From the NCBI RefSeq assembly GCF_019278565.1, contig NZ_CP058988.1, forward strand, positions 3,038,001 to 3,102,000: a DNA stretch of 64,000 nt, in the 5' to 3' direction. The notes under the pieces were generated by a model. The model was not told the DNA's origin, searched no databases, and saw only the letters and a list, made by a program, of their open reading frames with translations. The DNA is from Cellulophaga sp. HaHa_2_95 (GTDB taxonomy: Bacteria > Bacteroidota > Bacteroidia > Flavobacteriales > Flavobacteriaceae). Made by a program: the position numbers and the translations under genes. Each line of letters starts with the position of its first letter. Within the stretch, counting starts at the first letter, position 1. Of the stretch, positions 24,982 through 34,096 are shown piece by piece.

Positions 24982-26088
24982 TTACAATACTACTTTGAGC
25001 ATTGTATTACTTTTTGCTACCGTTTCTTCCCATTCTTTTTCAGGATCTGATTCTTGCGTAATTCCGCCACCTACATACACCCATGCTTTATCATCTTTTA
25101 ATTGCATACATCTAAGGTTTACATAGAGCGATGTGGTATTTTTGACGGTTCTATAGGCTTGGTTTTCTCTATTTCGTCTATTGCTAGATCTAAAATTTTC
25201 TTCTTTAAAATTCAATTCCCCCAAAAATCCGGTATAAAATTCTCGAGCGTAATTTTCATTTTCTAAGATAAAAGCTTTCGCTTCTTTCTTGGGTAAGCCA
25301 CATACTGCAGGTGTAGGGTGTAACGCTGCAATAATCTCCTTTAGATTATAGTTAGATAAGCCTCCCGAAACCGAGGTTCTTAAATGCCAGAGGTTTCCCG
25401 CTCTTACCGATTCCGTTTCTGAAATTGTTAACTTAGAAACCGTTTCTTTTAAGGACGAAACAATATAATCTGTAACCATTTGCTGTTCTTCTAATTCTTT
25501 TGCTCCCCAAACTGGTGCTTGAGCTCCTTCAGCCTTTTTTGTTCCTGCTAAAGACATTGTTTTAAGCTGCCTATTTTCGGTTCTTAGCAAAATTTCTGGA
25601 GTTGCTCCTAACCACAAACCTACTTTTGGATGGTACCATAGATAACAAAAAGCATTGGAATAGTTATCTAGCAATGTTTTAAATAAAGTAAATGCAGATT
25701 TAGATGTTTTTACCTCTATTTTTCTAGAAAGCACCACCTTTTTTAAATCATACTGCGCTATGGCCTCGATTCCCTTTTGAACTAAATTGATATGAAATTC
25801 TTGATCTTGATCTTCCGTAACAGACTTAAATATACCTGTTTCAGAGTTTACTTCTTTCGCTATATATTCTGTTGCTGTTTTCTCATCAACCTGTAATAAA
25901 ATTGTTTCTCCGTCCGAATCAAATGGAGCAAAAACAAAGCCTGTTTTAGAAAAATCAGTCACTATATGAAGCGCATCTGTAGATTGAAACAACCCGGTAA
26001 TAGTTGTCTCTGAAGGCTTACGGTACAAAACAAAAGGTTTTGAAGCGTTAAGATGGTTCTTAGCTTTCTGAAAAAAATCGTGTTGCAT
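24982..26088 (-). CDS. menF: Isochorismate synthase (MenF/EntC type)
   Basis: This enzyme converts chorismate to isochorismate, entering menaquinone synthesis. The 368-residue protein has the chorismate-binding fold: KKVVLSRKIEV with the catalytic Lys, WLGATPEILL, SLAGTKKAEG, and LHPTPAVCGLPKKEA followed by REFYTGFLGE. The Mg-binding end is VYVGGGITQESDPEKEWEE. It is shorter than E. coli MenF because the N-terminal part is reduced, as in EntC. The position between the thioesterase gene (1-nt gap) and menD supports a menaquinone rather than a siderophore role. Confidence 0.93.
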   Translation of the reverse strand: MQHDFFQKAKNHLNASKPFVLYRKPSETTITGLFQSTDALHIVTDFSKTGFVFAPFDSDGETILLQVDEKTATEYIAKEVNSETGIFKSVTEDQDQEFHINLVQKGIEAIAQYDLKKVVLSRKIEVKTSKSAFTLFKTLLDNYSNAFCYLWYHPKVGLWLGATPEILLRTENRQLKTMSLAGTKKAEGAQAPVWGAKELEEQQMVTDYIVSSLKETVSKLTISETESVRAGNLWHLRTSVSGGLSNYNLKEIIAALHPTPAVCGLPKKEAKAFILENENYAREFYTGFLGELNFKEENFRSSNRRNRENQAYRTVKNTTSLYVNLRCMQLKDDKAWVYVGGGITQESDPEKEWEETVAKSNTMLKVVL

Positions 26089-26089
26089 A

Positions 26090-26512
26090 TTACTTTTTAG
26101 GTAATGATATGGTCGTAAGTTTACAGATAGAGATTAGATTATCATTAGCATCTGTCAGTTTAATATCCCAAACTTGGGTAGTTCTCCCTTTATGAATGAT
26201 AATCGCTTTAGCATACACATACCCTTCACGGATACTTTTTACGTGATTTGCAGATATTTCTAAGCCACGAACGGTTACCTCTTGTGCATTTAGAAATATA
26301 TAAGAAGCAGCACTCCCTACACTTTCTGCCAAAGCCACCATAGCACCACCATGCAAAACACCATCTGGCTGGAATACTTTTGATGTTACTGGCATTTTAC
26401 CTACCAAAAAATTTTCTCCAACATCAACATAAGTAATATCTAAAGTTTCCATCAAAGTACCTTTACAGGTTTCGTTGCAAATTTTTAATATTTTCTCTTT
26501 ATAATCTTCCAT
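26090..26512 (-). CDS. Hotdog-fold thioesterase, probable DHNA-CoA hydrolase
   Basis: The 140-residue PaaI/YdiI-type thioesterase has the hotdog helix motif DGVLHGGAMVALAESVGSAAS (the acidic catalytic residue is the Glu in ALAES, near residue 68). EISANHVKSIREGYVYAKA forms the substrate-pocket strand. It is cytoplasmic. Being first in a tight unit with menF (1-nt gap) and menD, it is likely the enzyme that removes CoA from 1,4-dihydroxy-2-naphthoyl-CoA. That assignment is inferred from context, because the sequence family acts on many aromatic acyl-CoAs. Confidence 0.85.
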   Translation of the reverse strand: MEDYKEKILKICNETCKGTLMETLDITYVDVGENFLVGKMPVTSKVFQPDGVLHGGAMVALAESVGSAASYIFLNAQEVTVRGLEISANHVKSIREGYVYAKAIIIHKGRTTQVWDIKLTDANDNLISICKLTTISLPKK

Positions 26513-26629
26513 GAAATCATTTTATGTAAAATTAACGATTCCTAGAAAAACAAAAGCCATGATTAGAAGCTCAATTTGAATATTCTTTTTAAATTTCATG
26601 ACTGAATACCTATTCTAGAAAAAACTACC

Positions 26630-27274
26630 ATGAACTCTACCGAAAAGCACGTTTCCTATACTACAAAAAACACGTATGAAACACTAAATACACTTACATC
26701 GAAGACAAAAAATATTTGGATTGTTTTTCACGGTATCGGTTATTTAAGTCGGTATTTTCTTAGGTATTTCAATGAATTACCTCCCGAAGAAAATTACATC
26801 ATTGCTCCACAAGCACCTTCTAAATATTATTTAAACGGAAAGTATACTCATGTTGGCGCTAGTTGGCTCACGAAAGAAAATACGACCTTAGAAATGGAAA
26901 ATGTTTCTAGCTATTTAGATGCTGTTTTTGCTGCGGAACAAATACCAGAAAACACCAACCTTATTGTTTTCGGTTTCTCCCAAGGAGTTTCTATTGCTTC
27001 TAGATGGACTGCCTTGAATTGCGTAAAATGTAATCAGCTCGTACTTTATGCAGGAGGAATACCGAATGAGATGACTCCTGAAGAATTTAAATTTTTAGAA
27101 GCGCAACACACGCAAGTAAAAATTATTGTTGGTACAAAAGACGAATACTTAAATGAGGAGCGTATGAAATCTGAGTCCAAAAAAATAGCGACTTTATTTA
27201 ATAATAAAGCAGAAATCACCACTTTTGAAGGCGGACATGAAGTGAGAAAAGAAATTATTAATAGTTTAGTCTAA
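26630..27274 (+). CDS. Alpha/beta-hydrolase, phospholipase/carboxylesterase type
   Basis: The 214-residue cytoplasmic hydrolase has the nucleophile elbow GFSQG with Ser near residue 118, an oxyanion strand IWIVFHGIG, a late Asp in IIVGTKDEYL and the catalytic His in FEGGHEV. The family cleaves carboxylic esters, and the substrate is unknown. It is divergent from the thioesterase-menF-menD unit. It is followed directly (0-nt gap) by the broken GNAT gene, so both probably share a transcript. Confidence 0.85.
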   Translation: MNSTEKHVSYTTKNTYETLNTLTSKTKNIWIVFHGIGYLSRYFLRYFNELPPEENYIIAPQAPSKYYLNGKYTHVGASWLTKENTTLEMENVSSYLDAVFAAEQIPENTNLIVFGFSQGVSIASRWTALNCVKCNQLVLYAGGIPNEMTPEEFKFLEAQHTQVKIIVGTKDEYLNEERMKSESKKIATLFNNKAEITTFEGGHEVRKEIINSLV

Positions 27275-27846
27275 ATGAAAACAAAAGCCATTACACTAGA
27301 AAACGATATTGTAAAACTCACACCACTGAGCTTGGAAAATTGTGAATACCTCTGCTCAATTGCCGAACAGCCTAAATTAGTACAGTACTCGCCTTCTGCC
27401 ATTGAAACTCCGGTAGATTTAGAAAACTATGTGAAGATTGCTTTAAAGCAACAGGAGGCAGAAACTAGTATTCCGTTTATCATATATGATAAACGAATCA
27501 GCAGTTATGCTGGTAGCACCCGTTTTATGAACATCAATTGGAAAATTAAATACTAGAGATTGGCGCTACTTGGATTGGCCGGGAATTTCATGGCTCAGGA
27601 TTAAATACGCAAATGAAAGCCTTAATGCTCCAGTATGCATTCACAGAATTGCAGATGGAAAAAGTAGAATTTAGAATAGATGAGCGCAATACAGCTTCCC
27701 GTAAAGCTGTGGAAAAACTAGGCTGTGTCCTAGAAGGAGTTTTACGTAAGAATGTGTATTTATTAGATGGGTTTAAACGGAATACGTGCTGTTACGGACT
27801 CTTGAGAGAAGAATGGATTGATCGTAACTTCAAAAATTCGATTTAA
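27275..27846 (+). pseudogene. GNAT acetyltransferase (RimJ/RimL type) interrupted by a frameshift
   Basis: Two adjoining frames together make one RimJ/RimL-like acetyltransferase of about 190 residues. The first part (27275-27556) has the N-terminal fold up to SYAGSTRFMNINWKIKY and then a TAG. Continuing in another frame from about 27556, the sequence reads EIGATWIGREFHGSGLN and then MKALMLQYAFTELQMEKVEF, RIDERNTASRKAVEKLG, which are acetyl-CoA-binding motif A and motif B. One missing base in TAC T(T)A GAG would restore the frame and remove the stop. The defect is therefore a single-base deletion, either a real recent mutation or a sequencing error. Confidence 0.85.
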
Positions 27847-27925
27847 AAAAGAAAATCCAGATAATTAAGTCCTGAAATAAAGTATACTATTAGTTCGAGT
27901 GGTCTAGCAAATCTTATTGGAACGC

Positions 27926-28300
27926 TTATAATTTTAATTTTAAGACTTCATCAACCGATAGTCTTCTCCCTTCTTCAAAACCTAAATAATCATCATCACC
28001 AAATTTCTCTGACCAAAAGCCATCTAGAACATTGTCATTGATCATCTTGTACACCACAACACCCTTGAAAGTTTTAAGTCTATTTTTTAATTCTCCACGA
28101 TAAGAAAAGTTAATGACTAAAACGTCGTCCTTGAAGAACCCTTTTCCCGTTTGTGTTTGCTCACCTCCTATGGTCCAAATAGCATCCACACGATTTTTAC
28201 TAGTCACAATTAAGCGTAAATAACCAGTATAACCAGATTGATCTCTGTCCTGATTGAAACCTATAATTTGATATACACCTTCTAATGTTTTGATGGCCAT
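27926..28300 (-). CDS. Uncharacterised protein (124 aa)
   Basis: I do not recognise a family. The protein is soluble, without signal peptide or membrane helix, and looks all-beta with alternating strands (LEGVYQIIGFNQD, GYTGYLRLIVTSKNRVDAIWTIGG, QTGKGFFKDDVLVINFSYRG, FKGVVVYKMIND, LDGFWSEKFGDDDYLGFEEG). The GxY/W-rich pattern resembles small beta-barrel proteins with ligand-binding or structural roles, but that is only a fold impression. It is followed upstream (65 nt) by a membrane protein gene on the same strand. Confidence 0.7.
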   Translation of the reverse strand: MAIKTLEGVYQIIGFNQDRDQSGYTGYLRLIVTSKNRVDAIWTIGGEQTQTGKGFFKDDVLVINFSYRGELKNRLKTFKGVVVYKMINDNVLDGFWSEKFGDDDYLGFEEGRRLSVDEVLKLKL

Positions 28301-28364
28301 AAAATAAATAATTCAAAATTACACCTGTTAGCACAAAGTACTGAAATAATAAGTTCTGTTTCAA

Positions 28365-29162
28365 TTATAAAATACCAGCCTTTCGTAAAAACTTACTACT
28401 TCTAGCATTTAATTTATGGGTTGGGTGTTCTATATAAGAATTAGGATACTTCTTCTTTTCTCCTGCTACCCAAATTTCTATTTCTTTCGCTGTCATAAAA
28501 TAATCGAAATAATTCTCTGGTTGCGCCACTACAAAAATCATCAAAGGATAATAGTTATAATCCGTACTATAGATTTTTCTACCACCTCCTCCGGTGTAAT
28601 CTTCAATAAACCACGTACCATCAAATCCTTCTACTATTTCATCGTCAATATTATTTTCATAATAAATTTTTAATCCCCCCCGATTATGATTCATCTGCCT
28701 AATTCCGAGAAGCGGAACTGAATTGTCATGAAACTTAAAAGAAGTTCTTGCAATACCAGAAGTATCAACTTTTATCAATCTAGAACCACATAAACCAAAA
28801 AATGAATTGGTCCAGATTTCATCTTGACCATTAACTACATTGTATTTTACAGCAACAATACCTTCGTAAGTATTAGGTAAAATAACAGTCTGCCTATAAG
28901 GCCTCCAAACACACCAAGAAATTAATGCCACATATAGGAAGGGTAGCGCTATGAGTAAAACATCTAATAATTGTAGTGCTCTCTTATTCCAAGAAAAAGC
29001 GAAGGAAGCTTCTTTAAAGAAATATTTTAACACTAAAAAAATTGACAAAAGCAATACGCCTAAAATACTAATTGGCCATAAATTGCTAAAAACATAACTG
29101 ACTGCCAATAAAATGCCGAAGATCAGGTAGTAAATTCCAGTGTTTCGTAATCGCTTCATCAA
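28365..29162 (-). CDS. Uncharacterised membrane protein with C-terminal soluble domain
   Basis: The 265-residue protein has three hydrophobic helices in the first 90 residues (about 10-25, 28-48 and 63-86). A soluble domain of about 170 residues follows. It begins VILPNTYEGIVAVKYNVVNG and includes RLIKVDTSGIARTSFKF and GTWFIEDYTGGGGRKIY. The PNTYEG-type start recalls domains of the DUF6843 kind (a PxGYxG strand after a membrane anchor), which I cannot confirm. The soluble part is probably periplasmic. It sits in a run of three unknown genes on the minus strand (27926-30162). Confidence 0.7.
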   Translation of the reverse strand: MMKRLRNTGIYYLIFGILLAVSYVFSNLWPISILGVLLLSIFLVLKYFFKEASFAFSWNKRALQLLDVLLIALPFLYVALISWCVWRPYRQTVILPNTYEGIVAVKYNVVNGQDEIWTNSFFGLCGSRLIKVDTSGIARTSFKFHDNSVPLLGIRQMNHNRGGLKIYYENNIDDEIVEGFDGTWFIEDYTGGGGRKIYSTDYNYYPLMIFVVAQPENYFDYFMTAKEIEIWVAGEKKKYPNSYIEHPTHKLNARSSKFLRKAGIL

Positions 29163-29220
29163 GTTGAATTAAATACTATGGCCAGTACTCTCTTATATGA
29201 ATATTAAAATGAAAAGAAAC

Positions 29221-30162
29221 TTAGTCCTCAGACGCGGTAGCCTCATAATATTTTATCTTACGGCTGATAAATGTATTGTCAGGGGTTATAATCTGTTTGA
29301 TCCAATTCCCCTTTTCTCCGTTATCATACTGATAAATATATTCTTTTGCACGTATTAATTTACCCTGCTGTGTTTTTACTCCCGTACGCATCCCTAAGGC
29401 ATTGTAGCTGTAGGTCTTCAATTCTTTAGAATAGAACGCATTTGTTTTGGTATCAAAATCAAAAAAGTTTTCAGAAACTAACTTATCGTTTTCATTAAAA
29501 ATTTGCTCTAGTGCTTTTGACGGTTTCCCCTCCACAAACTCTTTGGTCAGCTCAATACGCTGTATTCCTTTTGTTTTTGTTTTACGTTCAGATGTACGCA
29601 CCGTTTTCTGTACCTCTTCATTTATAGTATACGTCGTGGTAGTCTCTCCTTTATCCGTAGCATAGGTAACTAGCGTACTTTCAATACCGTTATCATTATT
29701 TCTTTTAATTTCAATAAGCTTATCTTCTACATCATAGAAATATTCATATTGATCTAAGAATTCTTTGGTATACGAAATTATCTTTTCGGTTATTTTTTTC
29801 CCGGAAGGTATCGTATCCGTGCTATAGAAGTTGGCTATAGATGTCGTTTTATCAAAAACACCATCGCGGTAGTTCTCAACACGTTTTTCACTGATGGCCT
29901 CATTTGCAAATCTATAATACGTAATGTCATAATCAGCTTCATTATAGCGTGTGGTAAGTTTGGTAAGTACGCCCTTTTCATTAAAGTTAAATTCTTCCTT
30001 CCCATAATCGGTGATCACTAGGCAAGTCTTTACTTTTCCTACTAAATCGAAATCTGATATCGTAAAAATTTTAGCCTTTTGTGCTTTCGCTGTAAAAGCG
30101 ACACACATTAAAGTTGGTACTAGAAAAGTTCTTACAAGGGTTGAAGGGTAGTTTTTCATCAT
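29221..30162 (-). CDS. Secreted protein with YD-like repeats, function unknown
   Basis: A signal peptide (to about residue 28, cut after AFTAKAQ) is followed by 285 residues. Repeated short hairpins follow the x-Y-x-Y-(D/N)-x(2-4)-K/L pattern: EEFNFNEKGVLTKLTT, QYEYFYDVEDKLIEIKR, TYSYNALGMRTGVKTQQG and EYIYQYDNGEKGNWIKQI. These look like the YD/toxin-type beta-hairpin repeats found in many secreted Bacteroidota proteins. No toxin domain is present. It is probably periplasmic or surface located. Confidence 0.7.
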   Translation of the reverse strand: MMKNYPSTLVRTFLVPTLMCVAFTAKAQKAKIFTISDFDLVGKVKTCLVITDYGKEEFNFNEKGVLTKLTTRYNEADYDITYYRFANEAISEKRVENYRDGVFDKTTSIANFYSTDTIPSGKKITEKIISYTKEFLDQYEYFYDVEDKLIEIKRNNDNGIESTLVTYATDKGETTTTYTINEEVQKTVRTSERKTKTKGIQRIELTKEFVEGKPSKALEQIFNENDKLVSENFFDFDTKTNAFYSKELKTYSYNALGMRTGVKTQQGKLIRAKEYIYQYDNGEKGNWIKQIITPDNTFISRKIKYYEATASED

Positions 30163-30290
30163 AGTACAAATTTAGTAGTTATTCTATGAAAACTATTTAG
30201 CGAATATTAATTAATTGTGATAATTCTAAAACTAGCAATTATATAAACAAAAATCACCTTAGATATGGTAATTTCAATTCTAGTACAAAA

Positions 30291-30322
30291 TAAAAAACTC
30301 CGACTGTACTAGTCGGAGTTTT
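30291..30322 (-). terminator. Terminator after dnaK
   Basis: The perfect 12-bp stem AAAACTCCGACT / AGTCGGAGTTTT with a 5-nt loop is followed on the minus strand by TTTTTTATTTT, 56 nt after the dnaK stop. Confidence 0.88.
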
Positions 30323-30377
30323 CTGTTATTATGTATTCTTAAAAGATCCCTACTTGCGTGGGGATAAGCTTTTGGGC

Positions 30378-32282
30378 TTATTTAACTTCTTCGAAATCTA
30401 CGTCTTCAACGTTATCACCTTCTGCTGTATCTGCACCTGCAGCAGCATCTGGTCCTGGAGCAGCTCCACCTTGTGCTTCAGCTTGCGCTTTGTACATTTC
30501 TTCAGAGGCAACTTTCCAAGCTTCATTAATTTTATCTAAAGCTGGAGTAATTACAGCAATGTCCTTAGACTCGTATGCTGCTTTTAACTCTGTTAAAGCA
30601 TCTTCGATTGGTTTTTTCTTATCATCAGATAATTTTTCACCAAATTCAGTTAATTGCTTTTCTGTTTGGAAGATCATTCCATCAGCTTCATTTAACTTAT
30701 CTGCAGTTTCTTTCGCTTTTTTATCAGACTCTGCATTAGCTTCTGCTTCTGCTTTCATTTTCTTGATTTCTTCTTCTGTTAAACCTGAAGAAGCTTCAAT
30801 TCTAATATCCTGAGTTTTATTAGTCGCTTTATCCGTTGCAGATACTTTAATAATTCCGTTTGCATCAATATCAAAAGTTACTTCAATTTGAGGAGTACCT
30901 CTTTGTGCTGGTGGAATACCATCTAAATGGAAACGTCCGATGTTTTTGTTATCTGCCGCCATTGGTCTTTCACCTTGTAAAACGTGAATTTCCACTGAAG
31001 GCTGATTATCTGCTGCTGTAGAGAATACTTGAGATTTCTTTGTAGGAATCGTAGTATTCGCTTCAATCAACTTAGTCATTACACCACCCATAGTTTCAAT
31101 ACCTAAAGATAATGGCGTAACATCTAATAATAATACATCTTTAACATCACCCGTTAATACACCACCTTGAATTGCAGCACCAACCGCTACAACTTCATCA
31201 GGGTTAACACCTTTTGATGGTTTTTTTCCGAAGAATTTCTCAACAGCCTCAACAACTGCAGGGATTCTTGTAGAACCACCTACTAAGATAATTTCATCAA
31301 TATCACTCTTAGATAAACCTGCATTTTTCAATGCTGTAGCACAAGGCTCAATAGTTCTTTTTACTAAGTCATCAATCAATTGATTAAATTTAGCTAAAGT
31401 CAATGTACGTACTAAGTGCTTTGGTCCACTTGCCGTAGCCGTAACATATGGTAAGTTAATTTCTGTTGAAGCAGAAGATGATAATTCGATTTTTGCTTTT
31501 TCAGCAGCCTCACGTAAACGTTGTAATGCCATAGCATCATCACGTAAATCAATACTTTCTTCTCCTTTAAATTCGTCTGCTAACCAATCGATAATTTTTT
31601 GATCAACATCATCACCACCTAAGTGTGTATCACCATCTGTAGCTAATACTTCAAAAACGCCATCTCCTAATTCAAGGATAGAAACATCATGTGTCCCTCC
31701 ACCAAAATCAAAAACAACAATTTTTTGATCGGTATCTTTCTTATCCATACCATATGCTAAAGAAGCAGCAGTTGGTTCGTTAATGATACGCTCTACAGTT
31801 AAACCAGCAATCTCACCAGCTTCTTTTGTTGCTTGTCTTTGTGCATCATTAAAATAAGCAGGAACTGTAATTACCGCTCTTGATACAGACTGACCTAAAT
31901 AGTCTTCTGCTGTTTTCTTCATTTTCTGAAGAATCATTGCAGATAATTCTTGTGGCGTATATAAACGACCATCAATATCTACTCTTGGAGTATCATTATC
32001 TCCTTTTACTACCTTATAAGGTACTCTTTTAGCTTCTGCGCTAGATTCTGAGAATTTGTTCCCCATAAAACGTTTTATAGAATAAATCGTTTTTGTTGGG
32101 TTTGTAACTGCTTGTCTCTTTGCAGGATCTCCTACTTTAATCTCTCCACCTTCTACAAATGCGATAACTGATGGTGTAGTTCTTTTTCCTTCTGCATTCG
32201 GGATTACTACAGCTTCATTACCTTCCATTACAGAAACGCAAGAGTTTGTAGTTCCTAAATCAATTCCTATAATTTTACTCAT
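30378..32282 (-). CDS. dnaK: Molecular chaperone DnaK (Hsp70)
   Basis: DnaK binds unfolded peptides in an ATP-driven cycle with DnaJ and GrpE. The 634-residue protein starts [20 protein letters not shown] and has the Hsp70 signatures [14 protein letters not shown] (about 194-207) and [11 protein letters not shown]. The hydrophobic linker [12 protein letters not shown] joins the nucleotide domain to the substrate-binding domain. The lid ends in a Gly/Ala/acidic tail finishing DVDFEEVK. dnaJ and grpE are not adjacent. A sigma-54-like promoter with an upstream palindrome precedes it, and a terminator follows. Confidence 0.98.
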   Translation of the reverse strand: MSKIIGIDLGTTNSCVSVMEGNEAVVIPNAEGKRTTPSVIAFVEGGEIKVGDPAKRQAVTNPTKTIYSIKRFMGNKFSESSAEAKRVPYKVVKGDNDTPRVDIDGRLYTPQELSAMILQKMKKTAEDYLGQSVSRAVITVPAYFNDAQRQATKEAGEIAGLTVERIINEPTAASLAYGMDKKDTDQKIVVFDFGGGTHDVSILELGDGVFEVLATDGDTHLGGDDVDQKIIDWLADEFKGEESIDLRDDAMALQRLREAAEKAKIELSSSASTEINLPYVTATASGPKHLVRTLTLAKFNQLIDDLVKRTIEPCATALKNAGLSKSDIDEIILVGGSTRIPAVVEAVEKFFGKKPSKGVNPDEVVAVGAAIQGGVLTGDVKDVLLLDVTPLSLGIETMGGVMTKLIEANTTIPTKKSQVFSTAADNQPSVEIHVLQGERPMAADNKNIGRFHLDGIPPAQRGTPQIEVTFDIDANGIIKVSATDKATNKTQDIRIEASSGLTEEEIKKMKAEAEANAESDKKAKETADKLNEADGMIFQTEKQLTEFGEKLSDDKKKPIEDALTELKAAYESKDIAVITPALDKINEAWKVASEEMYKAQAEAQGGAAPGPDAAAGADTAEGDNVEDVDFEEVK

Positions 32283-32330
32283 CTCTTATTTAGTTTAATT
32301 ATTAGTGCTTTTTATATTCTCTTACTATTT

Positions 32331-32347
32331 GGCAAACAATATGCCAA
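32331..32347 (-). promoter_or_regulatory. Sigma-54-like (-24/-12) promoter for dnaK
   Basis: On the minus strand TTGGCATATTGTTTGCC fits the RpoN consensus: TGGCA, then GC, with exactly 10 nt between the invariant GG and GC. The predicted start lies about 38 nt before the dnaK ATG. No TAnnTTTG element stands in its place. RpoN use needs an enhancer-binding activator, and a palindrome 12 nt upstream could be its site. Confidence 0.55.
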
Positions 32348-32358
32348 GAGAATAAAAC

Positions 32359-32371
32359 TGACAGGATGTCA
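32359..32371 (-). promoter_or_regulatory. Palindrome upstream of the dnaK promoter
   Basis: TGACA-GGA-TGTCA is a perfect 5+3+5 inverted repeat 12 nt upstream of the -24 element. It looks like a binding site for a dimeric activator or repressor. Which protein binds is unknown. Confidence 0.45.
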
Positions 32372-32462
32372 TTTTTATAAACTAATCAAGATAAATAGCA
32401 GTACTTATTTGCCATAGCTGACATAAAAAAGACCAGAATGTAAAATTGTTACTGCAACTATT

Positions 32463-33728
32463 TCAGCCTTTTATCCGCAACATCTCATTCCACTGCGTGG
32501 TATACCTAGGGCTACGTTCTTCTTTTATCAACTCCCACTCTTTAATCCGTGTTCCTACCAAAGCAGAAGAAACCTTAGATTTTCCAAATTTGAGATTTAA
32601 ACGGTCTACAACTTGTGTCAACTTGCTATTTGATGCAGAAGGAAGCTCAAACAAATTACCCTGCACATAGTGTTCTGGAATAATTCCTAATAAATTAACT
32701 CCAACTTTTTTATACCGGTAGCCCGACTTATATATAAGGTGTAACGCCTTTTTAGCTTCTTTTATTAATGTAAATGTATCATTGGTAGGTAATACTAGTT
32801 TTACGGTTATACTATTAGCATATTGCTGGTCCCTATCACTATGATAATTGGTAGTAATAAATACCTGTAACGCACTTGCACAAGAGCCCTGTGCACGCAG
32901 AACTTCTGTAACTTCTCCTACATAATAAGAACAGGCTTCTTCTATAATATCTAGGTTTGCCAATTTTTTACCAAAAGATTTTGCGGTACCAATGGCTTTT
33001 TTCTTTTTAAAATCTGTCGTAAAATCCATCGCTATTTCACCATTTAATTCACGCCATGTGCGCTCTCCTACTACCGTCATTTCCTTACGTACCCATGCCA
33101 AAGGCAGCTTAGAAAAATCATAAGCGCTAGCCACGCCAATGTTCATAACACGCTCTCTGTGTTTTTTTCCAATACCCCATACATCTTTGACAGCACACCA
33201 CTTTAAGGCCTTTATCCGATCTGTTTCTGAACCAATGACACATACATAATTATTTTCTGGTCTTTTTTTAGCGATCTTATTCGCCAGTTTTGAGAGCACC
33301 TTTGTTGGCGCAATACCCACACCAACAGGCAAGCCCGTATATCTTAGAATAGTATCTTTAATTTGATGTGCATAAGCCTCTAAGGTATCTTCTGGCACAT
33401 TAGGCAAATCTAAAAAAGACTCATCGATGCTATACACCTCTACACGATCAGAAAAAGTCTTTAGAATATTAATCACCCGTTGCGACATCTCCCCATACAA
33501 GGTATAGTTAGACGAGAAGAAAACAACCTTGTGTTCTAACAATTGCTTCTTAATTTTAAAAACAGGTTCAAACATCGGGATATTTGTCAATGCCTTAGCT
33601 TCTTTATTTGCCGCAATGATACAACCATCATTATTACTTAAAACAACCACTGGCCTCCCGGCAAGATCCGGTCTAAAAACCAATTCACAAGAGGCATAAA
33701 AACTGTTACAATCTACTAACGCTATCAT
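32463..33728 (-). CDS. umuC: Y-family DNA polymerase UmuC (Pol V catalytic subunit)
   Basis: This is an error-prone lesion-bypass polymerase. The 421 residues have the intact Y-family palm: [15 protein letters not shown] (metal Asp near residue 5), [14 protein letters not shown], and [13 protein letters not shown] (about 96-108, with the catalytic Asp-Glu pair). The little-finger region precedes a C-terminal clamp-binding peptide QGNLF. The ATG overlaps the umuD TGA by 4 nt (ATGA), so the two are translationally coupled. All catalytic residues are present, in contrast to its UmuD partner. Confidence 0.95.
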   Translation of the reverse strand: MIALVDCNSFYASCELVFRPDLAGRPVVVLSNNDGCIIAANKEAKALTNIPMFEPVFKIKKQLLEHKVVFFSSNYTLYGEMSQRVINILKTFSDRVEVYSIDESFLDLPNVPEDTLEAYAHQIKDTILRYTGLPVGVGIAPTKVLSKLANKIAKKRPENNYVCVIGSETDRIKALKWCAVKDVWGIGKKHRERVMNIGVASAYDFSKLPLAWVRKEMTVVGERTWRELNGEIAMDFTTDFKKKKAIGTAKSFGKKLANLDIIEEACSYYVGEVTEVLRAQGSCASALQVFITTNYHSDRDQQYANSITVKLVLPTNDTFTLIKEAKKALHLIYKSGYRYKKVGVNLLGIIPEHYVQGNLFELPSASNSKLTQVVDRLNLKFGKSKVSSALVGTRIKEWELIKEERSPRYTTQWNEMLRIKG

Positions 33729-34093
33729 TTACAAGAATGTATAATATAGGTTATGACACCCCATAAGGTAAATGTGGTGGATTTTTCTTTTGGTGGAATG
33801 CGAATCACCTTGAACTCCCCTTCTACAACTACCATAGCCAAATTGTTTTCTTTAGGATATAAAGAGCGGTCTATAATTAAAACATCATTCTTATAAATAA
33901 GAAAGTCTGCCAGTTCATCACTATCTATACGCACAAAAAAGGTAGCATCACGATTGGTGATTAGCTCCTGATCAAGATGAATAGAAGGTTCTAAATAATG
34001 CGTAGCGGGACTTGGAAATCCTGTCTGTTTTGAAACTTCTGGTGCATGCCGCTGTTCTACTTTTTTAATTTTTCCGTGAGAAAACAATTCCAT
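33725..34093 (-). CDS. umuD: UmuD-like protein with altered self-cleavage residues
   Basis: The 122-residue protein has the S24/LexA fold and aligns without gaps to the usual UmuD numbering. UmuD normally cleaves itself after residue 24 (Cys/Ala-Gly) using a Ser60-Lys97 dyad, giving active UmuD'. Here the cleavage site is Thr24-Gly25 (KQTGFPSPA), position 60 is Glu ([13 protein letters not shown]) and position 97 is Ile (GEFKVIRI). A Lys lies two places earlier, at 95. The surrounding fold ([15 protein letters not shown]) is well kept, so this is not a decayed gene. It probably acts as a structural partner of UmuC without autoproteolysis. Confidence 0.88.
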   Translation of the reverse strand: MELFSHGKIKKVEQRHAPEVSKQTGFPSPATHYLEPSIHLDQELITNRDATFFVRIDSDELADFLIYKNDVLIIDRSLYPKENNLAMVVVEGEFKVIRIPPKEKSTTFTLWGVITYIIHSCK

Positions 34094-34096
34094 AGA

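Noticed and set aside
26630..27274. The alpha/beta-hydrolase as the missing MenH
   Set aside because: MenH has a different nucleophile context (GYSMGGR-like) and lid. This protein has GFSQG and the layout of phospholipase/carboxylesterases, and it is divergent from the men genes.
30358..30813. Long open frame antisense to the end of dnaK
   Set aside because: It mirrors the Ala/Glu/Lys-rich end of DnaK, giving a Ser/Ala-rich translation with no start signal or family. It is a shadow of codon bias.
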